Part shown: piece after piece, positions 27,357 to 37,062 of the stretch
Layout: every line of letters starts with the position of its first letter
Numbering within the stretch: the first letter of the stretch is position 1
Assembly: GCA_964489055.1 (NCBI GenBank)
Contig: CAZAXF010000013.1
Span: 1-61,546, forward strand
Direction of reading: 5' to 3'
DNA from: 66-474 sp964489055
GTDB taxonomy: Bacteria; Pseudomonadota; Gammaproteobacteria; Xanthomonadales; Rhodanobacteraceae
DNA: 61,546 nucleotides
Program-made: the position numbers and the translations under genes
Notes under the pieces: model-generated
What the model saw: only the letters and a program-made list of their open reading frames with translations
What the model was told of the DNA's origin: nothing
The model's database searches: none

Positions 27357-27504
27357 GGAAACGCGCTGGCGAGGACGCCATCAGTCGCTGCGAAGGGTCG
27401 ATGACATCGGTCACGCCACGTGCACATGGCGCGGTCTATGGTTTCCACGGAGCATACTGCGTACACAATGCGCGGCCGGTGGTTTTTCCAAGACGGAGGG
27501 TTCG

Positions 27505-27807
27505 ATGCTCCTGAGCATGCACGAACAGGAACGGCTGATGATTTACACCGCCGGCAAGCTCGCGCTGGAGCGCAAGGCGCGCGGGCTGAAATTGAACCTC
27601 CCGGAGGCCACCGCCATCATCACGTCGTTCCTGCTGGAAGGCGCGCGAAACGGCGAGACCGTCGCCGACTTGATGGAATCGGGCCGCAATGTCCTCACGC
27701 GCGATGACGTGATGGAAGGCGTGCCCGAGATGCTGGCGCAGGTCCAGGTGGAAGCGACCTTCCCCGATGGCACCAAGCTGGTGACAGTGACGGATCCACT
27801 GCGATGA
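27505..27807 (+). CDS. ureA: Urease subunit gamma
   Basis: Small structural subunit of urease, which hydrolyses urea to ammonia and carbamate. The 100-residue protein has the family blocks LALERKARGLKLNLPEATAI and EGVPEMLAQVQVEATFPDGT. ATG 27505 follows GGAGGG with 4-5 bases spacing. It is the first gene of the ureABCFDG operon and overlaps ureB by ATGA (27804-27807). Confidence 0.95.
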   Translation: MLLSMHEQERLMIYTAGKLALERKARGLKLNLPEATAIITSFLLEGARNGETVADLMESGRNVLTRDDVMEGVPEMLAQVQVEATFPDGTKLVTVTDPLR

Positions 27808-28358
27808 AAAAGCCCAATCCGTTCGCACCACCGGAGTCCCGGCCCGCGGATCAGGGCGATGCCCTGCACTCCTCGGATCACCCGGGCCGCGACTATCCAA
27901 CCGAACCCGAAACCGGCGGGCCGACCCGCTCGTCGGGTGCCAGCGGACCCAGCGAACCGCGTCGCCCGGGTACCGGCGAGCGGCAGGCTCCGCGTCGGGA
28001 ACCCGGGACGGATCTGGATGACTCCGATCCGTTGGTGCCCGGCGAAGTGCTGTTTGGTGCCGGTGATGTCGAGATCAACGCGGGCCTCGCGGTAACCACC
28101 ATCAAGGTGGTCAATGGCGCGGACCGGCCGATCCAGGTCGGTTCGCATTTCCACTTCGCCGAGGTCAATGCGGGGCTCGAGTTCGACCGGTCGGAAGCGT
28201 GGGGCAAAAGGTTGAACGTCCTTTCGGGCGGTTCCGTGCGCTTCGAACCGGGCGCTGTCGAAGAAGTGGAATTGGTGCCGATCCAGGGGCAACGGGTCGT
28301 CCTGGGTCTGCGTGGGCTGTGTGGAGGCAAGCTCGATGAGCACGATCCCGCGCGCTGA
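27804..28358 (+). CDS. ureB: Urease subunit beta with long N-terminal extension
   Basis: Beta structural subunit. The standard domain starts near residue 76 (PLVPGEVLFG, GSHFHFAEVN, LNVLSGGSVRFEPG) and is complete. In front lies an unusual 75-residue extension rich in Pro, Gly, Arg, Ser and Asp that looks disordered. The extension is real frame: its start overlaps ureA (ATGA) and no internal ATG is better placed. It overlaps ureC by 23 bases. Ordinary separate UreB proteins are near 100-105 residues, so 184 is long. Confidence 0.93.
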   Translation: MKKPNPFAPPESRPADQGDALHSSDHPGRDYPTEPETGGPTRSSGASGPSEPRRPGTGERQAPRREPGTDLDDSDPLVPGEVLFGAGDVEINAGLAVTTIKVVNGADRPIQVGSHFHFAEVNAGLEFDRSEAWGKRLNVLSGGSVRFEPGAVEEVELVPIQGQRVVLGLRGLCGGKLDEHDPAR

Positions 28359-30045
28359 ATACGTCGCCTCCTACGGACCCACCAGCGGCGACCGCATCCG
28401 GCTTGCCGACACCAACCTGGTGATCGAGGTCGAAGAGGACCGGTGTGCGGGTGGTGACGAAGCCGTATTCGGCGGCGGCAAATCCATTCGCGAGTCGATG
28501 GGACAATCGAAGGCGACGCGCGCCGAGGGAACGCCCGATCTCGTCATCACCGGCGCGGTCATCCTCGATCATTGGGGGGTGATCAAGGCCGATGTCGGGG
28601 TCCGCGACGGTCGCATCGTTGCGCTGGGCAAGGCCGGCAATCCCGAGACGATGGACGGGGTCCATCCGGCCCTCGTGATCGGTCCGTCCACCGAGATCAT
28701 GTCCGGAAACGGCTTGATCATGACGGCCGGCGCCATCGATACCCACGTCCACTACGTGGGCCCGCAGATGCTCGAGATCGCGCTCGCCTCGGGAACGACC
28801 ACCGTTACCGGCGGTGGCACCGGGCCGACCGAAGGCTCGAAGGCCACCCTGGCCACGCCCGGCTCGTGGTGGATGCAGCGGATGCTGGAAGGCTTTGATC
28901 CGTGGCCCGTCAACGTGTTGTTTCTCGGGCGTGGCAACACGGTTTCGCACGCGGCCCTGTGGGAACAATTGCGCGGTGGCGCCGGTGGTTTCAAGGTGCA
29001 CGAAGACTGGGGCGCCACGCCGGCGGCAATCGACGCGGCCTTGTCTGTGGCGGAGGAATCCGGGGTACAGGTCGCGATCCACTCCGACACGCTCAACGAA
29101 GCGGGTTTCGTCGAGGATTTGCTGAAGGCGGTGGCGGGACGCACCTTCCACGCCTTCCACACCGAAGGTGCCGGGGGCGGCCACGCTCCGGACATCATCC
29201 GCATCGCGGGCGAACCCAACGTGCTGCCGGCCTCGACCAATCCCACGCGCCCGTTCACCCACAACACGATCGATGAGCACCTCGACATGGTCATGGTGGC
29301 GCACCACCTGAACCCGCAGGTGCCGAACGACCTGGCCTTTGCCGAAAGTCGCGTGCGTGCCGGAACGATCGCCGCGGAGGATGTGCTGCAGGACCTGGGC
29401 GCGATCTCCATCATGTCGTCGGACGCGCAGGCGATGGGCCGCATCGGCGAGGTGGTCATCCGAACCTGGCAGACGGCACACCGGATGAAGAAGGTCCGCG
29501 GCAGCCTGCCCGGCGATGGCCGCGCCGACAATCACCGGGCGCGCCGCTACGTCGCCAAGTACACGATCTGCCCCGCGATCGCACACGGGCTGGAGCGGCA
29601 CATCGGCTCGGTGGAAGTGGGGAAGATGGCTGACCTGGTGCTTTGGCAGCCAGCCCTGTTCGGCGTCCGGCCGGCTGTCGTGTTCAAGGGCGGCGTGGCG
29701 GCCATGGCCGCGCTGGGCGATCCCAATGCCTCGATTCCGACACCACAGCCGGTGCTGGAGCGCACTGGATTCAATGTGTTCACGCCTGCGGCGGCGTCCA
29801 CCAGCGTGGCATTCGTGTCGCAAGCCGCCATCGACGATGGTCTCGCCGGGCGTCTGAACATCCAGCGACCGCTGGTCGCCATCGAGAATTGCCGTGGGCG
29901 CTCGAAGAAGGATCTGCCGGAAAACACCACCCTGCCGCACATCGAAGTCGACCCCGACACCTACGCGGTCAGGGTGGATGGCGAGTTGATCGAACACCAG
30001 CCCGCGACCGAGCTGCCGATGGCACAGCGCTACTTCCTGTTCTGA
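28336..30045 (+). CDS. ureC: Urease subunit alpha (catalytic)
   Basis: Nickel-dependent catalytic subunit, 569 residues. Counting from ATG 28336 the metal ligands fall exactly on Sporosarcina pasteurii numbering: His137 and His139 (THVHY), carbamylated Lys220 and His222 (GGFKVHEDWG), His249, His275 (FHTEGAGGGHAPD) and Asp363 (MSSDAQAMGR). The flap motif, usually MVCHHL, here reads MVAHHL, so Cys322 is replaced by Ala while the proton-donor His323 stays. GTGGAGG precedes the start. The 3' end overlaps ureF by one base. Active enzyme expected. Confidence 0.96.
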   Translation: MSTIPRAEYVASYGPTSGDRIRLADTNLVIEVEEDRCAGGDEAVFGGGKSIRESMGQSKATRAEGTPDLVITGAVILDHWGVIKADVGVRDGRIVALGKAGNPETMDGVHPALVIGPSTEIMSGNGLIMTAGAIDTHVHYVGPQMLEIALASGTTTVTGGGTGPTEGSKATLATPGSWWMQRMLEGFDPWPVNVLFLGRGNTVSHAALWEQLRGGAGGFKVHEDWGATPAAIDAALSVAEESGVQVAIHSDTLNEAGFVEDLLKAVAGRTFHAFHTEGAGGGHAPDIIRIAGEPNVLPASTNPTRPFTHNTIDEHLDMVMVAHHLNPQVPNDLAFAESRVRAGTIAAEDVLQDLGAISIMSSDAQAMGRIGEVVIRTWQTAHRMKKVRGSLPGDGRADNHRARRYVAKYTICPAIAHGLERHIGSVEVGKMADLVLWQPALFGVRPAVVFKGGVAAMAALGDPNASIPTPQPVLERTGFNVFTPAAASTSVAFVSQAAIDDGLAGRLNIQRPLVAIENCRGRSKKDLPENTTLPHIEVDPDTYAVRVDGELIEHQPATELPMAQRYFLF

Positions 30046-30728
30046 TGCCAACCCGGATGCCCTCCAGGACCGCCCTGCTGCTGCTCGCCGATGGGCGCCT
30101 GCCTGCCGGTGGCTACGCGCACTCGGGCGGCCTGGAGTCGACCGTCCGAATGCAGAACCTGGAAGACATCGCCGATGTCGAGCGGTTCCTTGAAGGCAGG
30201 GCAGCGACCACGGGCCTGGTCGCTGCCTCGTTTGCGGCCGCCGCTTGCGAGGCGGCCCACGTGGCGGATCCATCCCTCCTGCATGCGCTGGACGCCGAAC
30301 TCGATGCGCGCATGCCCTCGCCCGCAACCCGTGCCGTATCGCGCGCGCTCGGACGCCAGTTGCTGCGGGCGGTATCGACCATGCATCCGCATGCGTTGTT
30401 CGGGAACCTGGATACCAGGTCGCACCAACCGATTGTCTACGGGGTTGCCGCAACCGCCTTCGGGCTTGGCGCCCATGATGCCGCCCAGATCGTTCTGCAC
30501 GAATCCGTCGCCGGCCCCGCCGCGGCCGCCGTGAAGACACTCAGCCTCGATCCGTTTGCCGTACACGCGGCACTCGCGCGCCTGACCGGGTTGCTCGACG
30601 AACTGACCCGGGAAGCGGCCCGTCATGCGCAAACGCCGCCACCGGACCTGCCGGCGTTGGGAGCGCCGTTGCTGGACATCGCCGCCGAACACCACCGGCG
30701 ACGGGAGGTACGCCTGTTTGCTTCGTGA
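30045..30728 (+). CDS. ureF: Urease accessory protein UreF
   Basis: Chaperone that works with UreD and UreG to insert nickel into urease. The 227-residue helical protein has LLLADGRLPAGGYAHSGGLES near the start and the C-terminal block SAxLxxxxxHH-like LLDIAAEHHRRREVRLFAS. The motif style resembles actinobacterial UreF more than the enterobacterial type. It starts on the last base of the ureC stop (TGATG). Identification rests on the N-terminal motif and the operon position. Confidence 0.88.
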   Translation: MPTRMPSRTALLLLADGRLPAGGYAHSGGLESTVRMQNLEDIADVERFLEGRAATTGLVAASFAAAACEAAHVADPSLLHALDAELDARMPSPATRAVSRALGRQLLRAVSTMHPHALFGNLDTRSHQPIVYGVAATAFGLGAHDAAQIVLHESVAGPAAAAVKTLSLDPFAVHAALARLTGLLDELTREAARHAQTPPPDLPALGAPLLDIAAEHHRRREVRLFAS

Positions 30729-30753
30729 ACCTGCCAGCCGCAGCACCAGCACG

Positions 30754-31632
30754 ATGCACGCACACGCGGCGCTTGCGACTGCGCTGGCCGTCAGCGCCGC
30801 CGGTCGCGCCGTGAGCCGGGTATGCGTGCTGCGGTCCCACGCACCTCTGGTGTTGCGACCGACGCTGCCGCAAGGCCGCGAACCGCTGTTTCAAGGCAGG
30901 ACGGACGTGGCGCGCGTGTCGCTGGCCACCGGTGCAGCCGGGCCGTTGGGCGGCGACGACTTCGCGCTGGACATCCACGTCGGTGCCGGCAGCACCCTGG
31001 TGCTCAACGAGATCTCGGCCACGTTGCTGCTGCCGGGCGCACGGGCCGGCGGCTCGCGCATGCGCATCGCGATCAAGGTCGACGCGGGTGCAACGTTCGT
31101 ATGGTTGCCCGAGCCGGTCATTGCCGCTCGCGGATGCGACCACGTCCACGACATCGACATCGCGCTGGCGGCCGATGCCCGCCTGTTCATGCGCGACGCA
31201 CTGTTGCTTGGACGCCACCGCGAGTCGCCGGGCCAGCTGACCCAGCGTTTGCGCGTGCGGCGCGCCGGTCGTTCCCTGTTTCAGCAGACGCTTGCCCTGG
31301 GTCCGGCAGCGCGACACTGGCACAGTCCCGCTGTCCTGGGAGCACACAAATGCATCGGCAACGTGCTGGTCGTCGACCCGGCATGGAATGAGCGCATGCC
31401 CGCCGCCCGTATCCTCGGGCGTGACGCGGCGTTGTTGCCACTCGCGGGTCCGGCCATCCTCGTGAGTGCGCTGGCCGATGACACCCTCGCGCTGCATCGT
31501 CAGCTCGAGCACGGCGTTGCGCAGCTCGGGGCACCGTGGGCGCCTGCGTCCATGCCGACCGCGAGGCTCGATGCACTCGCTGCCAGTTCGCTGCGGGCTG
31601 GCAGCGTAGCGCTCGTTTCCGCCATCGCATGA
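30754..31632 (+). CDS. ureD: Urease accessory protein UreD/UreH
   Basis: Scaffold protein binding urease and UreF during nickel insertion. The 292-residue protein is mostly beta, with LRSHAPLVLRPTL, the glycine-rich GPLGGDDFALDIHVGAGSTLVL and LPEPVIAARGCDH regions typical of UreD. ATG 30754 is chosen because homologues begin a few residues before this block; TTG 30718 is an in-frame alternative that would overlap ureF. Ribosome site weak, so coupling to ureF is possible. Confidence 0.85.
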   Translation: MHAHAALATALAVSAAGRAVSRVCVLRSHAPLVLRPTLPQGREPLFQGRTDVARVSLATGAAGPLGGDDFALDIHVGAGSTLVLNEISATLLLPGARAGGSRMRIAIKVDAGATFVWLPEPVIAARGCDHVHDIDIALAADARLFMRDALLLGRHRESPGQLTQRLRVRRAGRSLFQQTLALGPAARHWHSPAVLGAHKCIGNVLVVDPAWNERMPAARILGRDAALLPLAGPAILVSALADDTLALHRQLEHGVAQLGAPWAPASMPTARLDALAASSLRAGSVALVSAIA

Positions 31633-31648
31633 GTTGCAAGAGGCTGTC

Positions 31649-32395
<747 letters not shown>

Positions 32396-32436
32396 AGGCG
32401 CCCCGTTTGCGCCGGAACCGACGGGAGGTATCAAGC

Positions 32437-33522
32437 ATGCGCTCGGCGCCGTCCCTATCCGGTCACCTCAAGGCGCTTGCCGGCATGGGTGCCGTGATCG
32501 CGGCGCTGCTGATCGTCGGCTGGGGCACGTTCGCGCTGGTTGTGCTGCCCGGCGACTACCTCATGGGCGGCCAGGTCGTGTTCGGCACGGGCCTGGCGTT
32601 CACGGCATTCACCCTGGGCCTCCGCCACGGGTTCGATCCCGACCACATTGCGGCCATCGACAACACCTCGCGCAAACTCGTCGCGACGAACGGCCGGCAC
32701 CCGGTCACGGTCGGTTTCTGGTTTGCACTCGGACATTCGACGGTGGTCATCGTCACGGTGCTGCTGCTTGCGGCAGGGCTCAACGTACTCGCGGACCAGA
32801 TCACGCTCGAGCGCTCGACGCTGACATCGATCGCCAGCGTGTGGGGAGTACTGGTCTCGGGCGTGTTCCTGTTGCTGATCGGGCTCATCAACCTGGCGTC
32901 CCTCCACGGTATCTGGCGGGTGTTCCGGCGCATGCGCAGCAAGCACGTCGACGAGGCCGAGCTCGAACGCCTGCTGGCCAGTCGCGGTGCGCTCAACCGG
33001 ATTCTCGGACCCGTGGCGCGGCACGTGGACAGGCCATGGAAGATGTATCCGGTCGGCCTCTTGTTCGGGCTCGGCTTCGATACCGCGACAACGATTGCCC
33101 TGTTTGTCCTCGGCGGCACCGCCGCCCTCACGGCGCCATGGTATGTGGTGCTCGTGCTGCCCATTCTGTTCACGGCGGGCATGACCCTGGTCGATACGCT
33201 CGACGGCGTGATCATGCACCACGCCTACGCATGGGCATTCGCCGCGCCCGTGCGCAAGGTCTATTACAACCTGACGATCACCCTCATCTCCGTGGCCGTC
33301 GCGTTTCTCGTCGGTGCGATCGGGCTCAGCAGCCTTGCAGCGAATGCGCTCCACCGCCATTCCGGATTGCTCGGATGGGTCGCAGGACTCGACATCGCGA
33401 ATCTGGGCTATGTGATCGTGGCCGTCCTGGTACTCACGTGGCTGGCAGCGTCCGCCTATTGGAAATTCGCGAAAGTGGAAGCCCGGTACTCAGGTGACCA
33501 CGGCGGCATCGCCGACGCGTGA
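32437..33522 (+). CDS. NiCoT-family nickel/cobalt permease (NixA/HoxN-like)
   Basis: Inner-membrane high-affinity nickel importer of 361 residues with about eight membrane segments. The NiCoT signature in segment 2 is RHGFDPDHI (residues 63-71, usually RHAxDADHI). Other blocks are GFWFALGHSTVV, LFGLGFDTATTIAL and MTLVDTLDG. ATG 32437 has GGGAGG 9 bases upstream; the frame opens at 32392, overlapping ureG. Being last in the urease operon, it presumably supplies nickel for urease. Confidence 0.92.
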   Translation: MRSAPSLSGHLKALAGMGAVIAALLIVGWGTFALVVLPGDYLMGGQVVFGTGLAFTAFTLGLRHGFDPDHIAAIDNTSRKLVATNGRHPVTVGFWFALGHSTVVIVTVLLLAAGLNVLADQITLERSTLTSIASVWGVLVSGVFLLLIGLINLASLHGIWRVFRRMRSKHVDEAELERLLASRGALNRILGPVARHVDRPWKMYPVGLLFGLGFDTATTIALFVLGGTAALTAPWYVVLVLPILFTAGMTLVDTLDGVIMHHAYAWAFAAPVRKVYYNLTITLISVAVAFLVGAIGLSSLAANALHRHSGLLGWVAGLDIANLGYVIVAVLVLTWLAASAYWKFAKVEARYSGDHGGIADA

Positions 33523-33740
33523 AGCGCGCGCTTGGACAAAGCCAAACCGGTTTCCGTCAAGACCGGGAAATGACTGATCGATCGTCGCATGGCCACACGA
33601 CGCAAAGGCGCCCGGCTGCACGCACGAACACCGCAGGATGATCCCCGTTGCAGGCATCCATGCAGCGCCATCTCGCCCGCTGTGCGGGTCGGGGTGTTCG
33701 TTTGACGGGTGGAACCGGCCCTGAGTGCCACAGTGGGCCG

Positions 33741-34145
33741 CTACCGGCCCTTGGCCAGATATGCGATGCAGTCGATTTCGACGGTGGCCTCGTAAGGGAG
33801 GCGGCTGACTTCCAGAAACGTCCGTGCCGGCCGCGGCTCGGCGAAGATGCGCTCGAACTGGCGGTTCGCCTCGTCCCGCAGGGTCACGTCGGTCACGAAA
33901 TAGGTGAGCTTGACGACGTTTTCCAACCGTCCGCCCGCCGTAGCGAGACGTTCGGTCATCCGGTCAATGGCTGCGTCGAGCGCTTCCGTCCGGCCGGCGA
34001 CGGCCTTGCCGTCGGGATCGATCGACAGCGCACCGGAAACGAACACGAATCCGTCCACCGCGTACGCGGGGCTGTACGGGTGCGGGTCTCGTGAATCCGG
34101 TTCGGCATGGTTGCGTGGGGTCTTCGTGTTGGACGACGTTGTCAT
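33741..34145 (-). CDS. RidA/YjgF/YER057c/UK114-family enamine/imine deaminase
   Basis: A 134-residue RidA-family protein; members hydrolyse reactive enamines/imines, and some act in pyrimidine breakdown (RutC). The core motifs are FVFVSGALSIDPDGK, LENVVKLTYFVTD and PARTFLEVSRLPYEATVEID, with the substrate-binding arginine in PARTFLEV. ATG 34145 has GGAG at 9 bases. It lies 34 bases after the CodA-like gene on the same strand and is likely the last gene of the MFS-codA-ridA operon. Confidence 0.88.
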   Translation of the reverse strand: MTTSSNTKTPRNHAEPDSRDPHPYSPAYAVDGFVFVSGALSIDPDGKAVAGRTEALDAAIDRMTERLATAGGRLENVVKLTYFVTDVTLRDEANRQFERIFAEPRPARTFLEVSRLPYEATVEIDCIAYLAKGR

Positions 34146-34179
34146 GTTCATTGACTCCAGTTGTCGGGTTTCGTTTTTG

Positions 34180-35439
34180 TCACTTCGTCTTTCGGAACAG
34201 ATCGAGCGCGATGTCGTAGCTCGGCTCGGGGCGCTTGAAGAGGTATTCGCCATGGCGGATCGATGCCAGCACGTCGGCGCGCTGGCGCACGGCCTCGAAT
34301 GGGGAATCGGCGTCCAGCACCAGGAAATGCGCGGGCTTGCCCTCCTCCACGCCATACTGGTCTTCGACGTTCAAGGTTTTGGCGCTGTTGTAGGTGATCA
34401 GGTCCAGGCACCGGTCCAGCTCGTCGAACGACATCGTGTGCGCGAGGTGGATGCCGTTGTCGAGGATGTTCATCATGTTGCCGTTGCCGACCGGGTACCA
34501 CGGATCGTTGATCGAGTCCTGGCCGAAGCACACGTTGATCCCACTCTCCCACATTTCCTTCACCCGGGTGAGGCCGCGGCGCTTGGGATAGCTGTCCTGG
34601 CGACCCTGCAGATAGGCGTTCTCGGTGGGGTTGGCGATGAAGTTCATGCCCGACTGCTTGAACAGTCCCAGCATGCGGAATGCCCAGGCGTTGTCCGCCG
34701 AACCGAAGGAGCAGGTGTGGCTGGCGGTCGCGCGGGTGCCGATGTCCTCGATCATCACCAAGGCGTTGAGCAGCTCGACGTGCCGACTCATGACGTCGTC
34801 GGTTTCGTCGCAGTGCACGTCGATCAGCTTGCCGTACTTTTCCGCCAGTTCGACGGTGCGGCGAACGGACTTCTCGCCGATCTCGCGCGCCCACTCGAAG
34901 TGCGGGATGCCGCCGACACAGTCCGCGCCCATCTTCAGCGCTTCCTCGATCATCTCGTCGCCGCCCTTGTACGCATACATGCCCTCCTGCGGAAAAGCGA
35001 CGATCTGGATGGTGACGTTGTCCTTGAGCTGCTCGCGGATTTCCAGCATCGCCTTGAGGCCGGTCAGCTTGGGATCGTCCACATCGACATGGGTGCGGAT
35101 GAACTGGACGCCCCTGGATACTTCCTCCTGGATACCCCTCAGCGCACGCTCGCGCGCGTCCTCGAGCGTCTGGGTCTTCTTGACGTGGTGCCAGCGGGCG
35201 ATGCCCTCGAAGAGCGTGCCACTGGTATTGGTGGCGCCCTCGCTGCGCGCGGTGTACACGTAATCCAGGTGCAGGTGCGGGTCCACGTAAGGCGGGACCA
35301 CCAGACGGCCGCCGAGGTCGATTTCCTCGTCAGCCTTGGGCAGGTTCTTGCCGATCTGCTTGATGACGCCCTTGTCGACCAGGATCTCGCGGGCTTCATC
35401 GTGCTGTCGGTAAATCCGGGCATTCGTGAACTTTTTCAT
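34180..35439 (-). CDS. codA: CodA-like cytosine deaminase (amidohydrolase superfamily)
   Basis: Metal-dependent deaminase, 419 residues, closely similar to E. coli CodA along its length: DPHLHLD (His55/His57), IRTHVDVDDPKLTGLKAMLE, IVAFPQEG (Gln151), VHCDETDD (His209, Glu212), ASHT (His241) and INVCFGQDSI (Asp308). Two active-site-loop positions differ from E. coli: CFGHDD is CFGQDS, so His312 and Asp314 become Gln and Ser. This may shift the substrate away from cytosine, for example to another aminopyrimidine or triazine. It lies between an MFS gene and a ridA-type gene. Confidence 0.85.
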   Translation of the reverse strand: MKKFTNARIYRQHDEAREILVDKGVIKQIGKNLPKADEEIDLGGRLVVPPYVDPHLHLDYVYTARSEGATNTSGTLFEGIARWHHVKKTQTLEDARERALRGIQEEVSRGVQFIRTHVDVDDPKLTGLKAMLEIREQLKDNVTIQIVAFPQEGMYAYKGGDEMIEEALKMGADCVGGIPHFEWAREIGEKSVRRTVELAEKYGKLIDVHCDETDDVMSRHVELLNALVMIEDIGTRATASHTCSFGSADNAWAFRMLGLFKQSGMNFIANPTENAYLQGRQDSYPKRRGLTRVKEMWESGINVCFGQDSINDPWYPVGNGNMMNILDNGIHLAHTMSFDELDRCLDLITYNSAKTLNVEDQYGVEEGKPAHFLVLDADSPFEAVRQRADVLASIRHGEYLFKRPEPSYDIALDLFRKTK

Positions 35440-35451
35440 GGGCTTTCTCCT

Positions 35452-36657
35452 TCAGGAATCGGTGGACGCAGCCGGGGACGACCGCAGCGTGCGTTTGGCG
35501 ACGAACGCGATGACGGCCGCCATGACAAACAAGGCCAGTGACATGTAGACGATGAGCTTGACGCCGGGAACCGGGAAATGGGCAAGGAACATTCCACCGA
35601 CCCATGTGGCGACCATGATGGACAGGTTGAAGACGCTCGATTGCACCGAAGTGGCCACGTCCTTGGCTTCTTCGACCTGTTTGCTGACGGCGGTCTGGTA
35701 CATCGTCACCAGCGGCCCGAAGGCCAGGCCCCAAAGGAAAAACGCGAGGTGCGAGATGCCGATGGCCCCCTTGAAGGCAAGCAACATGGCCATGGCAATG
35801 CCGCCGATGGCGAGCATGAGCACGATCAGGGGGCGCAGCCAGGCGTCGATGTATTTCGCCGAAACGATCACCGAGATCACCGAGCCGATGCCGAAGAGCA
35901 GCAGCGCCACCTCGATGCCACCGGCGAAGCCGATCATCTTCACCAGCAAGGTGATGTAGGTGTAAATGCCGTAGTGGGCCGCGACGGACAGGAAGGTCAG
36001 CAGCAGGACGATGAGGATCGAAGGCATCTTGAGCATTGCCAGGGGCGAATTGCTCCGGCTGAGCCGCTCGCCTTTCACCGCAGGCAGGAAGAAATGCGAC
36101 AGCACGGCAATGGCCGCGACCAACGCGCCCAGGACCAGGAAGACGCTGCGCCAGCCGAACGCGAGGCCGATCGCCGTCATCGCCGGCAGGCCGATGCTGA
36201 TGCCCAGGGTGTTGCCCGACATGATGACCGTGATGGCCTTGCCGTGCATGTTTTCCGGGGCCAGCCGCGTGCCGTAGGCCGCGATCATCGGCCACATCAC
36301 GCCCGCGCAGATGCCGCCGAGGATGCGGCAGGCCACGATGACCGGATAGGACGACGACAGGCCGACCACGACATTGGAGACCGCAAATCCGATCAGCAGC
36401 GCCATCAGCAGTGTCTTGCGGTTGAGCGCCAGGGTTGCGCTGATCAGCGGGATGGCGGCGATCGCGGAAGCCAGCGCGTATACGCCGACGAGAAACCCGA
36501 CGTCGCCTTCCCCAACGCCCAGCCCCTCGGTCATCTGCGGCAGGATTCCCGACGGCACCAGCTCGGACAAGATGCCGACGAAGGTGACGCTTGCCATCAG
36601 GCCCAGGACAAACCAGGAAAAGTCCGGCTTTTCGGTGGCCTTGACATCAGGGGACAC
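35452..36657 (-). CDS. MFS transporter (DHA1/AraJ-like)
   Basis: About 400-residue major-facilitator protein with twelve membrane segments, carrying GILSELVPSGILPQM in segment 1 and the GNTLGISIGLPAM and GICAGVMWPMIAAYG blocks common to AraJ/PbuE-type exporters, some of which carry purines or nucleosides. I prefer GTG 36657, which has GGAG 6 bases upstream; ATG 36729 is an in-frame alternative without a ribosome site. It lies 12 bases ahead of the CodA-like gene, so probably moves its substrate or product. Confidence 0.85.
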   Translation of the reverse strand: MSPDVKATEKPDFSWFVLGLMASVTFVGILSELVPSGILPQMTEGLGVGEGDVGFLVGVYALASAIAAIPLISATLALNRKTLLMALLIGFAVSNVVVGLSSSYPVIVACRILGGICAGVMWPMIAAYGTRLAPENMHGKAITVIMSGNTLGISIGLPAMTAIGLAFGWRSVFLVLGALVAAIAVLSHFFLPAVKGERLSRSNSPLAMLKMPSILIVLLLTFLSVAAHYGIYTYITLLVKMIGFAGGIEVALLLFGIGSVISVIVSAKYIDAWLRPLIVLMLAIGGIAMAMLLAFKGAIGISHLAFFLWGLAFGPLVTMYQTAVSKQVEEAKDVATSVQSSVFNLSIMVATWVGGMFLAHFPVPGVKLIVYMSLALFVMAAVIAFVAKRTLRSSPAASTDS

Positions 36658-36784
36658 GGCGGTCTCCGCGGCGGCGATTGTTTTTGTTTGCCCGTACCGG
36701 CGCAGGGGTGCAACCCGGCTGCATCTCATGTGGGAATATCAATTGACTTCCCGAGTGCGCGCTTTTTGGCAACCAATTGCCGAA

Positions 36785-37007
36785 TCTGATCAGGGCTGTT
36801 CCTCAGCCGGTTGGTGTTGGCATGACATTCACCAGGTTCGTCATTCCGGGGCTCCCGGAGGGAGAACCCGGAATCCAGCTCTTCGCATCGATTGCCTGGA
36901 GCTGGGTTCCGGGTTCCATCGCCGATGAAACCGGCGATGGCCCCGGAACGACTGGGGTGAAGGGCGCTTTGCAACGCCAGCGTGGCTGAGGAACAGCCCT
37001 GATAAGG
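36785..37007. repeat. Palindromic element, copy 3 (223 bp)
   Basis: Ends CTGATCAGGGCTG and CAGCCCTGATAAGG, arms with CTCAGCCG and GTGGCTGAGG, and two inner hairpins, one based on GGAACCCGGAATCCAG-like bases and one on CCATCGCC. Same length and order as copies 2 and 4. It lies just upstream of the MFS gene start and fills most of the 36658-37062 gap. A run of ten G follows near 37045. Confidence 0.75.
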
Positions 37008-37062
37008 TTGCCGAATGCACGCGCCAACCCGCCTCAACGTCCGGCGGGGGGGGGGGGTGCGT

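Noticed and set aside
28165..30540. Long minus-strand open frame (791 codons) across the urease genes
   Set aside because: It is antisense to ureB, ureC and ureF, has low-complexity Arg/Gly/His composition and no family motif; it is a GC-rich shadow.
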